Notes: generated by a model from the letters alone, not told the origin. A stretch of DNA of 64,000 nt from SMYC01 sp965197495 (GCA_965197495.1 OZ240210.1:620001-684000), one strand, 5' to 3'. Numbered from the stretch's first letter, positions 1 through 8,831 are shown. Translations and numbers: made by a program.

Positions 1-248
1 AATATTTCCCCAACGGATGAACAAGCCAAGGAAGGGAAAGCCACGACTCAACGTTTCACCGAACATCACGCATGTGACAATGTGAATTGTAACTGCGGCC
101 GCAATGACACGGTCTGTCATCTTCGTAGATAGCATAGATACCTTTTGTCTTGATCTGATACTCTCACAACGACGTCGAGGTGTGCCGTTCTTTTTCCACG
201 GAACTAGGGACGTATCCCGGAATGGTTTCCTCACTCACAAGATAGAGA

Positions 249-377
249 TTACCGAGTTCGATATCTCGTAGATTCGCCGAAAGACGCCCCGGCTCGATAG
301 GTCACATAACCCTTCGCGGGAAGTGTGCAGGAGCGCGTAGTGCGGGAAAGCCGCACGCTGCGTGCGATGTGGCGGGG
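249..377 (+). mobile_element. Group II intron 3' part (reverse transcriptase C-terminus and domain V), left half
   Basis: Reading frame 1 ends in YRVRYLVDSPKDAPAR and a stop, which resembles the C-terminus of group II intron reverse transcriptases. Just downstream is a domain V-like hairpin: GTGCGG, a GAAA tetraloop and CCGCAC, with an outer GCGCG/CGTGC stem and an AGC triad. The same sequence recurs at 12718-12850 inside a larger intron remnant. Here it is interrupted after GTGGCGGGG by an IS3-family element and resumes at 2088. Confidence 0.7.
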
Positions 378-418
378 TCGGTACGTGTCAACAACTTTGA
401 GACACTCGCGAGCTGCAT

Positions 419-1552
419 TTAGTGAGCCTCGATTAGCGTCGGGAGGCTCGTGGCGCCGGTGCGGTCCACATCTGCATCGATCGAGATCTCGTTTCGTGGA
501 GCAGAAAAAGGGGGTACCCCAGGTATGGACGCCGCCGCGAGAGTGGCTTGTGCGGCATTCAGGAGCGTCGTTTTCTCCGTCGGCGGGTTGATCCAAGCCT
601 GAGGAGGCAAAACGGGAGGTTGTGGCGTTCCGCGAACGAAGCGTTCGGGATGAGTCCGATGAGCTTCGAGAAGGATCTGGCGCCGAGCGGTGGTGAGCTG
701 TTCGGCGCGACCATAGTGAACGTCGGCCGGCGTCATGAAGCCGATTCCTGAGTGCCGGTGCTCGTAGTTGTAGTAGTCGAAGAAACCGCCGCAGAACAGC
801 CGGCCGTCTTCGGCGGAACCAAAACGGCTCGGAAACTGAGGACAGTACTTCATCGTCTTGAACTGGGACTCGGAGTAGGGATTGTCGTTCGAGACGTAAG
901 GTCTGGAGTGGGTCTTGGTAACTCCGAGGTCAGCCAGGAGCAGAGCCACGGGCTTGCTTCTCATCGAGCTGCCACGGTCCGCGTGAAGGGTGAGCTGGTC
1001 GGGTTCAATGTCCTGCTTGCGACAGCTCTCGGCGATGAGGCGTTGCGCGAGCGCCGCACTTTCTCGGTGAGCCAGCATCCAGCCAACCACGTAGCGGGAG
1101 AAGATGTCGAGGATGACGTAGAGGTAGTAGTAGGTCCACTTGACGGGGCCACGAAGCTTCGTAATATCCCACGACCAAACCTGGTTGGGCGCTTCGGCCA
1201 GCAGCTCCGGCTTCGTGTAGTTCGGATGGCGCCGTTGGTTCCGGCGCTCTTGGACCTCGCCGTGCTCCTCCAAAATCCGATACATCGTGCGAATCGAGCA
1301 GAGGTAGGTTCCCTCGTCCAGAAGCGTGGCCCACACCTGGGCGGGCGCCTTGTCGACGAACCGCTCACAGTGCAAGGCCCCGAGGACTTCCTCGCGCTCA
1401 GTCTCGTCGAGGGCTCGGTGCGGCCGAGGACGCCGCTTCGGTTCGGGCGTCACCTGGCGCCTGCGATACAGCGTGGAACGAGCCACACCCAGAGCCTCGC
1501 AGGCTTCCGTCGTCTGCCCAATCTGCCCCGCCAGCTCCTCGGCCGCCACCAT
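419..1552 (-). CDS. IS3-family transposase OrfB (DDE integrase core)
   Basis: This is the catalytic half of the transposase, 377 aa. An HTH_21-like segment (APAQVWATLLDEGTYLCSIRTMYRIL) precedes the rve integrase core. The three acidic residues are visible in VWSWDITKL (D), TLHADRGSSM (D) and NPYSESQFKTMK (E). The usual integrase C-terminal segment (YNYEHRHSGIGFMTPADVHYG) is present, with about 80 extra residues beyond it. The frame is intact from the ATGA overlap with OrfA to its stop. Expression is probably by -1 frameshifting from OrfA, by translational coupling, or both. The element therefore looks potentially active. Confidence 0.92.
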   Translation of the reverse strand: MVAAEELAGQIGQTTEACEALGVARSTLYRRRQVTPEPKRRPRPHRALDETEREEVLGALHCERFVDKAPAQVWATLLDEGTYLCSIRTMYRILEEHGEVQERRNQRRHPNYTKPELLAEAPNQVWSWDITKLRGPVKWTYYYLYVILDIFSRYVVGWMLAHRESAALAQRLIAESCRKQDIEPDQLTLHADRGSSMRSKPVALLLADLGVTKTHSRPYVSNDNPYSESQFKTMKYCPQFPSRFGSAEDGRLFCGGFFDYYNYEHRHSGIGFMTPADVHYGRAEQLTTARRQILLEAHRTHPERFVRGTPQPPVLPPQAWINPPTEKTTLLNAAQATLAAASIPGVPPFSAPRNEISIDADVDRTGATSLPTLIEAH

Positions 1553-2019
1553 CAGTCGTTCTCGTAGCTGTCGAGTGGATTCAGGGGGATCCCCAGTAAT
1601 TCGGAGGTTTTTTTTTGGGTCTCCAACATCGTCTCCACCCGAGCCAGGCGACGTTGGAGCCGGGCGTTCTCGCGCTCGAGCTCCTTGACCCGTGGATCCT
1701 CGGCCTTTGCCTTCCGGCCTCGCTTTCTCGACGCCAACCCCGCTTTGGCGACCTCGTCACGTTGGCGGCGCCAACTCGATAAATGCGACGAGTACAGGCC
1801 CTCTCGACGCAGAAGAGCAGCAACGTCACCGTCACCCTTGCAGGCATCGGCCTCACGCACTATCCGCAGCTTGTACTCCGCGGTAAAGCGTCGACGCTTC
1901 GCTTGCTCGCTCACTTCGGGATCCGGGACCCCCGCCGCATCGCCGCCGGCGGGATCTCCAGTCGCCCTACGGGCTCCCTCCGATCCCGCCGAGGTCTCTC
2001 TCTCAATCAACATACTCAT
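1552..2019 (-). CDS. IS3-family transposase OrfA
   Basis: OrfA is the DNA-binding subunit (155 aa). An HTH of the IS3 OrfA type (RRRFTAEYKLRIVREADAC, then LLRREGLYSSHLSSWRRQR) covers about residues 43-90. A basic linker and a leucine-zipper-like coiled coil (VKELERENARLQRRLARVETML) follow. Near its 3' end the coding strand has a run of nine A at 1616-1608. After it the OrfB frame is open without a stop as far as the OrfB start, so a -1 slip would give an OrfAB fusion. The stop overlaps the OrfB start as ATGA. OrfA made alone usually acts as a regulator in this family. Confidence 0.9.
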   Translation of the reverse strand: MSMLIERETSAGSEGARRATGDPAGGDAAGVPDPEVSEQAKRRRFTAEYKLRIVREADACKGDGDVAALLRREGLYSSHLSSWRRQRDEVAKAGLASRKRGRKAKAEDPRVKELERENARLQRRLARVETMLETQKKTSELLGIPLNPLDSYEND

Positions 2020-2087
2020 GCATTGATCCTCCTCCGCCCTCTACACTAATTTCAAGGGGCGAAGTGTCTCAGCGATGTTGGCACAGA

Positions 2088-2203
2088 GGGGGGCTGGAAA
2101 CGGACTTACGGTGCGGCTAGTGAGGCACTCCCACAGGAAACGGGGAGAAACAGATAGGCCGCGCCTACGGAGCACCGCGCCAGCCCTCGACCCTACCGCG
2201 GAA
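2088..2203 (+). mobile_element. Group II intron 3' end, right half
   Basis: This continues the intron interrupted at 377, from GGGGCTGGAAACGG to CTCGACCCTACCG. The end has a long imperfect stem (GCGGGGGCTGG near the start, CCAGCCCTCGACC near the end) that could be domain VI. Downstream of the boundary the DUF1585 reading frame continues as G-T-Q-M-D-G-P-A-G-L. The intron therefore sits directly against coding sequence of that gene. Similar 3' ends occur at 12850-12957, 34096-34206, 29861-30008 and 35567-35597, and inverted at 11164-11245 and 22847-22935. Confidence 0.65.
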
Positions 2204-2481
2204 CGCAGATGGACGGTCCAGCGGGCTTGCGGCAGGCGCTTGTGAACCTTTCAGACACTTTTATCACGAGCTTCACCGAAAGCCTCATGACCTATGCGCT
2301 GGGGCGGAGAGTCGAGTATTATGACATGCCCGCGGTGCGTGCGATCGCTCTCGAGGCCGCGCACAACGGCAACCGCATGTCCTCTTTCATTTTTGGCATT
2401 GTGAACAGCGCGGTGTTCCAGATGAAGAAGTCGGAAAACACCGAACCGACCACGGTGGTGGGAGAATCGGGTCCGCCTTAG
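2204..2481 (+). pseudogene. DUF1585 C-terminal fragment (DUF1592/1588/1585 cytochrome-like protein), copy 1
   Basis: About 90 codons match the C-terminus of the large secreted DUF1592-DUF1588-DUF1585 proteins. Such proteins usually precede a DUF1552 gene in planctomycete, myxobacterial and proteobacterial genomes. Visible family features are GPAGLRQAL, LMTYALGRRVEYYDMPAVR and a final GIVNSAVFQMKKS. Everything upstream has been replaced by the group II intron 3' end, so this is only the tail of a gene usually several hundred residues long. The ATG at 2209 is an internal methionine, not a native start. A near-identical fragment lies at 12958-13239, also next to a DUF1552 copy. Function of the family is unknown. 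Confidence 0.8.
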
Positions 2482-2513
2482 AATACGAGCCGGCTCCAGA
2501 AGGCCTAAAAAGA

Positions 2514-3400
2514 ATGTACATTACTAACAAGCATATCTCTCGCCGCACGATACTTCGGGGCATGGGCGCGGCGGTGTCACTGCCGTTGCTCGAAGCCATG
2601 GTGCCGGCCCGGAGCGCGTTTGGCAAGCCGACAGCTGACCCGGCTCGCCTGGTGTGCATCGAAATGGTCCACGGTTCGGCCGGCAGCACCAAATACGGGA
2701 TAGAAAAGAACCTGTGGGCGCCGGCGGCCGAAGGCAGTGCGTTCGACCTCACCCCGAGCCGGCCGACCGCAACCGGCTCGACGATTATCTCGAGAACATT
2801 CGCGAGATCGAGCGGCGGATCCAGAGGATCGAGGCGCAAAACGCGAGCGGGGAGGAGAGAGAGCTGCCCGATGCGCCCGTCGGTGTGCCGGACTCGTTCG
2901 ATGAGCACGTCAAGTTGATGTTCGACCTGCAAGCGGCAGCGTTCGCGTCGGACATTACTCGGGTGTTCGCGTTCAAGATGGGGCGAGACGTTTCGGGCCG
3001 TGTCTACCCGGAGACCGGCGTCAACACTGGGTTTCACCCGGCCTCGCATCACGGCGAGCGAGAGGAGCGGATCGAGGAGTTCGCGAAGATCAACCGGTAC
3101 CACGTCAGCACCATCCCGTACTTCCTCGAAAGGCTCCGTGACACACCCGAGGGCGACTCGAATCTCTTGGAAAAGGCGTTGATCCTCTACGGCTCTCCAA
3201 TGGGCAACCCGCACGTTCACAACCACAAGCGCTGTCCGCTCTTTTTGGCTGGCCACGGCAATGGCCACTTCAAGGGCAACCTCCACGTCAAAGGCGCGGA
3301 TGGTACGCCGATGGCGAACACGATGTTGACCGTGCTGCGCCGACTCGGGCTCGACGAGCTCGAGAGCTTTGGTGACAGCACGGGGGAGATGGCGATCTGA
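2514..3400 (+). pseudogene. DUF1552 protein, copy 1, internally deleted and frameshifted
   Basis: The start MYITNKHISRRTILRG carries a twin-arginine (Tat) signal followed by a hydrophobic stretch ending near ARSAFG, so the intact protein would be exported. Compared with copy 2 at 13513-14838, 487 bp are missing at about 2757, exactly between two GAG triplets. The deletion shifts frame: the N-terminal frame runs to 2918 and the C-terminal DUF1552 frame (ADRNRLDDYLENIREIERR to FGDSTGEMAI) ends at 3400. This copy has no MITE after codon 5 and so gives the empty site for the insertion in copy 2. The molecular role of DUF1552 is unknown. Confidence 0.85.
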
Positions 3401-3585
3401 CACAAAGGTCAGTGGAACGACTTGTCCCTTCCATAAACTCGAGCTGTATGAGATTGGCGCACCTCCTGCAACCAGGATGCTTTGGTCGTCTTCATGTAGG
3501 ACGTTTCAAGAGCCGGCGTCGGCTCTACTCAGGGGTAGAGGTGTAAGCTGGTGCGAAGTCCGGTAGCCGTTCCGAGCGGACCGGC

Positions 3586-3933
3586 TCAAGCAGCGGCGTG
3601 TCGAGTGTAATAATGATGGAGACCACCGACCTTTGGAATGGCTCTCACTTTGCCCATCGCCGGTGACTCTACCCGGCGAGGCTCAGGCGCGTCCTTCTCA
3701 AGCGACAAATGAGTCCGGCACGAATGATAGTAGTCGACGTATTTGCGTAGGATTCGCTTCAGGTGCCGCTCGTCGAGGACGATCACGTGGTCGAGACACT
3801 CACGTCGAATGGAGCCGATTATCCTTTCGACAAATGGATTCTGCCACGGGGAGCGCGGTGCGGTAAGGACCTGCTCGATCCCGAGACCGTCGACGCGAGT
3901 ATCGAAGTACGCTCCGTAGGTCTGGTCTCGATC
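3586..3933 (-). pseudogene. Integrase-type transposase C-terminal fragment
   Basis: The last 115 or so residues of an rve-superfamily transposase are recognisable. PRSPWQNPFVERIIGSIRRECLDHVIVL contains the third catalytic acidic residue (FVE) and the typical RRECLDH. It is followed by YYHSCRTHLSLEKDAPEPR. The two upstream catalytic residues are gone. The 5' side is cut by an IS end starting CCCGTCCTGTGCC at 3933. The same fragment, cut at the same base, recurs at 46110-46457 next to DUF1552 copy 3, and a shorter piece lies at about 15028-15112. Confidence 0.8.
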
Positions 3934-4083
3934 CCGTCCTGTGCCAAAACTCGGCCCTTTTGAAATAGGCCACAAATCAGCAGCTTAGACGCCGTTGGAA
4001 TCGGCGCAGAATCCAGGCTATTTCGCGCCGCAGGGCTGACTTCCGACCCATGGGGCTGGCGGATGAATAAATAGAAGGCACAA
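3933..4083 (+). repeat. Hybrid short element with type A and type B IS ends
   Basis: One end is the type A terminus (CCTGTGCCAAAACTCGG). The other is the type B terminus inverted (GGATGAATAAATAGAAGGCAC). About 100 bp of shared sequence lie between, so the element runs TGTGCC to GGCACA. Close relatives are at 29693-29843 and, inverted, at 61585-61728. It separates the integrase remnant from the ISAzo13 transposase and probably removed the 5' end of the latter. Confidence 0.6.
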
Positions 4084-5289
4084 CCAGAGTCTGAACGTCA
4101 CTGGTTGAGGGTGCTGGGGACGTTGAACGAAGCGCAAGCGCGTGTTTTTGTGGCTCAACGGGCGCTTGAAGAAGGTCGCGGTGGGATCAGTCGGCTGTCG
4201 CGACTTACGGGGATGTCGCGCCCGACCATCATGAAGGGTATGGCGGAGCTCAAGGGGAAAGCGCCGATTGTTGATAGCGAGAGCGCCCGAGTGCGCAAGC
4301 CCGGAGGGGGGAGAAAGCGGGTCGAGGAGTTGGACCCGAGAGTCGAGAGGGAGCTGAAGAAGATCCTCGACGAAAGAACCGCCGGCGACCCGATGAAGCA
4401 TCTCAAATGGACAAACAAGTCCACGAGAGCGATGGCGGAGGAGCTTGAACGCAAAGGTCACGATGTCTCGTACGTGACGGTTGCTCGACGCCTAGGAGAG
4501 ATGGGTTACTCGCTGCAAGCCAATGTGAAGAGATTGGAAGGGGATCAGCATCCGGATCGGGACAAACAGTTTCGTTACATCAACAAGCAAGTGAGCAAGT
4601 TCATGCGGAGCAAAGATCCGGTCGTGAGCGTCGACACCAAGAAGAAGGAATTGATAGGAGCCTTTGAAAACAGGGGTAGAACGTGGAGGAAGAAGAAGGG
4701 CGGAGCGGAGCCGGTTCTTGTACACGACTTCCCCAGTATGGCTGATGGCAAAGCAATTCCCTATGGGACTTACGATGTGTCTCGCGACGAAGCACTGGTC
4801 AACGTCGGCATTACTCACGAGACTGCGGAATTCGCGGTAGAAAGCATCCGGAGATGGTGGCGCATACTCGGGAAGAAGTCTTATCCGACGGCGAAACGTC
4901 TGCTTGTTTGCGCGGACGCCGGTGGAAGCAACGGAAACCGGCTGCGAGGCTGGAAGCTCCACCTTCAAAAGCTATCGGACCAACTGAAGATTCCCATCAC
5001 CGTTTGCCACTATCCGCCGGGAACCAGTAAGTGGAACAAAATCGAACATCGACTATTCTCGTTTGTCAGCATGAACTGGAAAGGTCGGCCTCTCGTGAGC
5101 TACGAGGCGGTCGTCAATCTTATCGGCAACACCAAAACCCGAACTGGATTGAAGGTAAAGGCCATGCTGGACAAGAACTCCTACGAGACAGGCCAGAAGG
5201 TCAGCGACGAAGAGATGCAGGAGCTTCGGCTCAAAGTTCACCCCTTCCACGGCAACTGGAATTACACTCTACTTCCCCGACGTGCTTGA
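4084..5289 (+). CDS. ISAzo13-family transposase, 5' truncated
   Basis: The protein matches the ISAzo13 family (Rhodopirellula-type DDE transposases). An N-terminal HTH region (GRGGISRLSRLTGMSRPTIMKG) is followed by PGGGRKRVEELDP. The DDE core shows VVSVDTKKKELIG (D), LLVCADAGGSNGNR (D) and GTSKWNKIEHRLFSF (E). The C-terminus FHGNWNYTL is typical. Only a TTG at 4105 offers a start. In-frame sequence back to 4084 (PESERHWLRVLGTLNEAQ) still looks like the family, so the native start was probably lost when the short element at 3933-4083 arrived. The catalytic core is complete but expression is doubtful. Confidence 0.88.
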   Translation, partial: PESERHWLRVLGTLNEAQARVFVAQRALEEGRGGISRLSRLTGMSRPTIMKGMAELKGKAPIVDSESARVRKPGGGRKRVEELDPRVERELKKILDERTAGDPMKHLKWTNKSTRAMAEELERKGHDVSYVTVARRLGEMGYSLQANVKRLEGDQHPDRDKQFRYINKQVSKFMRSKDPVVSVDTKKKELIGAFENRGRTWRKKKGGAEPVLVHDFPSMADGKAIPYGTYDVSRDEALVNVGITHETAEFAVESIRRWWRILGKKSYPTAKRLLVCADAGGSNGNRLRGWKLHLQKLSDQLKIPITVCHYPPGTSKWNKIEHRLFSFVSMNWKGRPLVSYEAVVNLIGNTKTRTGLKVKAMLDKNSYETGQKVSDEEMQELRLKVHPFHGNWNYTLLPRRA

Positions 5290-5555
5290 ATTGAGGGTAT
5301 GAATCTTTACTCAACTCGCATTTGTAAATATTATTGTGTAATAGACCCTTAGTGTCTATGGTGTGCTCCCGTGAACGGCTTGGCGGGTTGCTACGTTTCT
5401 ACCATCGGGAAGCCGCATGAGTATTTTGACCTCACGACGTTCCGCTGGGCGATAATACGCCCCGCCTCTATTTACGACGCCGCTTCGCTCGGAAGTGATC
5501 GAGCGAGAACTGTCCACCACCCATCAAGATCAAGGCCAGCATGATCACCAGAAAG
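5290..5555. other. Non-coding stretch with an IS-end scrap
   Basis: No convincing gene. Positions 5349-5395 (GTGTCTATGGTG, then GTGAACGGCTTGGCGGG) repeat at 38091-38137, where they follow a type A IS end. They are probably internal sequence of that IS. Nothing else recognisable. Confidence 0.4.
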
Positions 5556-5675
5556 GGTATTGTCAAGTTAAGGCATTCAGGGCCGACCCGACCCCAAGAT
5601 GTTGGCAACGCCGTGCGCTCAAGCCCCATCATCTAGCGGCCCGCTTCGAGCTTGAGACCTCGACTTGACAATACC
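5556..5675. repeat. 120-bp MITE with GGTATTGTCAAGT inverted ends
   Basis: The left end reads GGTATTGTCAAGTTAAGG and the right end, inverted, reads GGTATTGTCAAGTCGAGG. The internal sequence (GCGCTCAAGCCCC, CGGCCCGCTTCGAGCTTGAG) recurs, inverted, in the middle of the element at 24017-24272. No transposase lies inside, so it would depend on a partner element. It abuts the fragment of a VOC-family gene. Confidence 0.65.
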
Positions 5676-5677
5676 AA

Positions 5678-5869
5678 AATTACAGTTCAGTCATCTACTA
5701 CAAGGTCCCCGACCTCGATACGGCTTTCGAAACGTTGTCGTCACGGGGCGTTCTCTTTGAAGAAAAACCTCACCTCATAGCGAAACTACCCGACCATGAA
5801 TTGTGGATGGCTTTTTTTCGCGATCCGGACGGAAACCTTCTTGCACTTATGAGCGAGGTTCGGCAGTGA
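5678..5869 (+). pseudogene. VOC/glyoxalase-family protein, C-terminal fragment
   Basis: The frame reads VIYYKVPDLDTAFETLSSRGV, then KLPDHELWMAFFRDPDGNLLALMSEV and a TGA at 5867. This is the second half of a vicinal-oxygen-chelate (glyoxalase/bleomycin-resistance) domain, with the typical F-x-DPDGN-LL-L-x-E ending and its metal-ligand glutamate. There is no start codon. The 5' half appears to have been removed where the MITE at 5556-5675 sits. The substrate cannot be guessed. Confidence 0.75.
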
Positions 5870-5988
5870 TGTTCAATGTTGCCGCCCAACAACCGGTTGC
5901 AGCGGACGGCGCCGCGCGCCGCCGCTGAACCGAAACGTTCGACGGGCAACTAAGAATCAAGGTAGGCTCACAGGGAGGACCAGATCCG

Positions 5989-6948
5989 ATGATCAAGCGA
6001 AGCGGACCCCATGCGTGCGGACTGATCGTTGGTGTCGCACTCGCGGCGCATTCCTGGGCGGCGGCTGCCGAGGTGGACCATCGGGCCGCTCTCACGTTCG
6101 ATGACCTCCCCGCAAACAACGAACCGCTCGCCTGCCAGCTTGCGATTTCTGAACGTATCGTGAGCGTGCTGAAGACTCAGGGAATCTCTGGCGTCGTCTT
6201 CGTAAACGAGGGAAAACTGTACGTCGAAGGAGAGGTTGACTCCCGCATAGGCATATTGCGCGACTGGCTGGCTGCAGGACAGGAGCTCGGGAATCACACC
6301 TTCAGCCACGTTGGGATCGACAGCGTAGGCTTGCCACAGTATGAGGAGGAGGTAATCCGCGGCGAGACGGTCACACGGATGCTCATGGCACAGAAGGGTC
6401 AACCGCTCCGCTACTTCCGCCATACGCAGCTCCGGACGGGGCCCACGGATGAATACCGCGAAGGGCTGGGTCGGTTCTTACGGGATCGTGGTTACACTGT
6501 GGCGCCGGTTACCGTCGACACGCAAGACTATATGTTTGCGTCCGTATACGCAGATGCCAAGCATAGAGGAGATGCTGCTCTCCAGGCCCGCATCGTCGAG
6601 GCTTACCGAACGTATTTTCAGAAGAACCTCGCTTTCCATGATGACCTCGCGGTTGAGATCCTCGGTCGTGAAGTGAGTCATGTCGTGCTTTTTCATGTCA
6701 ACCATCTCAACGCCGACTTGATTGAGGAACTGCTTGCCACGCTAAAGGCCCGCCGCTACACATTCGTGACGCTCGAAGAGGCTCTCCGGGACCCTGCCTA
6801 CAGTCGCCCCGAGCCCACAACGCAGAAGGGATGGTCGTGGATCCAACGCTGGATCATCGCCGAAGGCGGCGAGCCGCGTCCCGAGCCTCGCGAGCCAGAG
6901 TGGGTGACAAGACGTGTCAAGGAACTTCGGCGGGCGACCCAGGAATAG
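5989..6948 (+). CDS. Secreted polysaccharide deacetylase (NodB / CE4 family)
   Basis: The 319-aa protein has an N-terminal signal peptide (about residues 1-27, hydrophobic VGVALAAHSWAAAA). A NodB-homology domain follows. TFDDLP at residues 36-41 holds the catalytic base and metal-binding aspartates. GNHTFSHVG near residue 104 is the HxxxH metal-binding motif. LFHVNH late in the domain is also typical. The family removes acetyl groups from polysaccharides such as chitin, xylan or peptidoglycan; the substrate here is unknown. ATG 5989 is preceded by a good GGGAGGA ribosome site. The gene stands alone and looks intact. Confidence 0.88.
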   Translation: MIKRSGPHACGLIVGVALAAHSWAAAAEVDHRAALTFDDLPANNEPLACQLAISERIVSVLKTQGISGVVFVNEGKLYVEGEVDSRIGILRDWLAAGQELGNHTFSHVGIDSVGLPQYEEEVIRGETVTRMLMAQKGQPLRYFRHTQLRTGPTDEYREGLGRFLRDRGYTVAPVTVDTQDYMFASVYADAKHRGDAALQARIVEAYRTYFQKNLAFHDDLAVEILGREVSHVVLFHVNHLNADLIEELLATLKARRYTFVTLEEALRDPAYSRPEPTTQKGWSWIQRWIIAEGGEPRPEPREPEWVTRRVKELRRATQE

Positions 6949-7158
6949 CGGAACACCATGAATGGTGGGACTTGCCGTCGAACAAAGGGATGAAGCTGAC
7001 AAAGCCCGCCGCCTTGGAGACGTGACGGTGAGAACGTTCGATACCAAAATAACAACCGTATGCAACCGTCGGACAGCGCCTCGTTTCCTAGATTGCGGGC
7101 GTCCGCAGCCGACGTGGATCGTTATTGGGACGAAGCTGACTCCCGCTCTCGCAACAAT

Positions 7159-7866
7159 ATGACTAATCCCTGGCTAGCACTTCCATCGAACCCCCCATAC
7201 GTCCTGCCAGATGATCGAACATGTGTTGAAGCGTTCAACGCGAAACTTCGGTCTAATAGCCCTCACCGAATCGAGATTGAGGCTGTGATCCCGGAGCCTT
7301 TCGTCGGTGAGGTTAAGACTGCTCCGGTAGTCGTTCTCCTGCTCAACCCTGGTTTCGGTTCTAAGGACGCCGCGTCGCATGCAGATCCGGAGTTTCGTAC
7401 CGCCTTGATTTCAAACCTGCGTCACGTACCGTCGAAATGGCCGTTCTACTTCTTTGACCCGCGATTCCGGGATACTCATCCAGGCGGTCGCTGGTGGATC
7501 AAAAAGACGAGCTGGCTCGCCCCAGTCATCCCTCTTTCGGCCCTTGCGCAACGACTCGCGGTTGTCGAATGGTTTCCATACAAGAGCACTCAGTACAAGC
7601 AAAGCGGCGGCGGCAGGGTTCCAAGCCAGGACTACGGATTCTCTCTGGTCGCATCCGCGATGGAGCGTGGAGCTCTCGTCGTGATTGCGCGAGGCGTTAC
7701 CTTGTGGGAAAGATCAGTACCGGCGCTTCAATATTACCCTCGAAAACTGACGCTCTCCTCCAAACAGAACGTTACTCTCACACCAGGCAACATGGTGCTG
7801 AATGGTAAAAAAACCCCTGCTGCGTGGGAGCTACTTGTCAACGCTCTACGTAGAGTTCATTCGTGA
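7159..7866 (+). CDS. Conserved hypothetical protein, possibly with a uracil-DNA-glycosylase-like fold
   Basis: I do not recognise this protein with certainty. The frame is open from 7060, but MTNPWLALPSNPPYVLP at 7159 is a more natural start and gives about 235 aa. VVVLLLNPGF near residue 60, WFPYKS in the middle and LTPGNM near the end recall the LxxNPG and late-loop motifs of uracil-DNA-glycosylase-like proteins. That link is only an impression. No signal peptide or membrane segment. It is followed by a repeat block rather than an operon partner. Confidence 0.55.
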   Translation: MTNPWLALPSNPPYVLPDDRTCVEAFNAKLRSNSPHRIEIEAVIPEPFVGEVKTAPVVVLLLNPGFGSKDAASHADPEFRTALISNLRHVPSKWPFYFFDPRFRDTHPGGRWWIKKTSWLAPVIPLSALAQRLAVVEWFPYKSTQYKQSGGGRVPSQDYGFSLVASAMERGALVVIARGVTLWERSVPALQYYPRKLTLSSKQNVTLTPGNMVLNGKKTPAAWELLVNALRRVHS

Positions 7867-8277
7867 GGTCGACAAGCTGGCAGCGTCATCGTGTCTTGCA
7901 GAGGTGATTCGTGAGCATCTTCGAACTTGAGAAAGACCAAATCGTCCAGCTGCCGGAGACCTCCTTACCGGGGTACGTCCATTCCCTCGCGATGAGCTCA
8001 CGGTTGACCAGCTGAGTTTTTGCACCATAAGCGTTCATAAAGTCTCCTTCACTGGGTTCTGGCCCGAGGGTGTTATCTTCGGATCCATCATGACGTACCA
8101 TGTGCAAATCCTACTGTTGGTCAGGCAGCCGTTGTTCGATCGGGCAGCCCTGCTGCTCACACAGACCTCATGGGTGCTTCCGCCATTAAGTGTTGGTAAA
8201 ATGACGCTAAGACTTTACAGTGCATTAAATTACAGCCATGGTCTTTCAAAAGGGCCGAGTTTTGGCACAGGACGGGA
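7867..8277. repeat. Chimeric repeat block (type A IS interior, type D MITE half, type A end)
   Basis: From about 8065 the block carries the segment around the start of a type A IS transposase (ATGACGTACCATGTGCAA). At 8173 a type D end begins (GGTGCTTCCGCCATTAAG). It switches at 8237 into an inverted type A end finishing GGCACAGGACGGG at 8277. The same chimera occurs at 38380-38587, where it abuts a different gene. The last bases create the start of the downstream HNH reading frame. Positions 7867-8060 hold no recognised gene. Confidence 0.6.
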
Positions 8278-8819
8278 TCCCAGCTCCGGCTGATTTCAAA
8301 AAAAACATCGTCCAGGGGAAAGGGTACGACTTGAGCAGTGACGTCGGCCGTGAGCTCTGGGAAGCGGTGCAGGCGAAGCTCACCGTCGCTCACGCCGTCA
8401 CCGCTGGCGAGCCAGCTCCCATGTACGGCGATCCTGTGCTAGTGAAGCAGCGCCTTGGTCAGGGAACGTTTCGACTCGCGGTGACCGACATCTATGAGAA
8501 ACGGTGCGCGGTGACTGGCGAGAAGGTCCTTCCTGTATTGGAAGCCGCCCATATCCAGCCTGTAAGTGTGGGTGGAATGCATAGCGTGGATAACGGCGTC
8601 CTCTTGCGATCGGACGTCCACACCCTATTCGATCAAGGGTACGTGACGGTAACGCCGAATTTCGAAGTCCGCGTGAGCTCGCGTCTACGAGACGAGTTCC
8701 ACAATGGCAAGCATTACTACCGATTCGAGGGGCGCGCGATCTGGCTGCCGAAGACTGAGGCCGAGCGACCCAATCGAGAGTTTCTTGAATGGCACGGCGA
8801 CAGTGTCTTTCGAGGGTGA
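8238..8819 (+). CDS. HNH endonuclease, 5' truncated and restarted within an IS end
   Basis: The HNH domain lies in about residues 85-155: EKRCAVTGEKVLPVLEAAHIQPVSVGG, then DNGVLLRSDVHTLFDQGYVTV. The paired histidines, Asn and Cys of an HNH_2-type nuclease are visible. HNH proteins cut DNA and many serve in restriction or repair. The first 14 codons (MVFQKGRVLAQDGI) are the inverted type A IS end, so the native N-terminus is missing and the annotated ATG at 8238 is supplied by the IS. The nuclease part seems complete, so a shorter product may still be active. DUF429 follows 12 bp downstream. Confidence 0.8.
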   Translation: MVFQKGRVLAQDGIPAPADFKKNIVQGKGYDLSSDVGRELWEAVQAKLTVAHAVTAGEPAPMYGDPVLVKQRLGQGTFRLAVTDIYEKRCAVTGEKVLPVLEAAHIQPVSVGGMHSVDNGVLLRSDVHTLFDQGYVTVTPNFEVRVSSRLRDEFHNGKHYYRFEGRAIWLPKTEAERPNREFLEWHGDSVFRG

Positions 8820-8831
8820 GGGAAACATGCC

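Larger units (their letters stand above)
378..2087 (-). mobile_element. IS3-family insertion sequence, apparently complete
   Basis: Two transposase frames read leftwards between imperfect inverted ends. The left end carries TGTCAACAACTTTGAGACAC at 386-405. The right end, read inward, gives TGTGCCAACATCGCTGAGACAC and finishes near 2085. The element splits group II intron sequence that is continuous in the copy at 12841-12860, so that copy serves as an empty site. This makes the insertion younger than the intron duplication. A clear target duplication beyond a short G run was not seen. Confidence 0.85.

Noticed and set aside
752..1567. 271-aa plus-strand open frame opposite the IS3 OrfB
   Set aside because: Shadow of the transposase; no domain pattern and no ribosome site.
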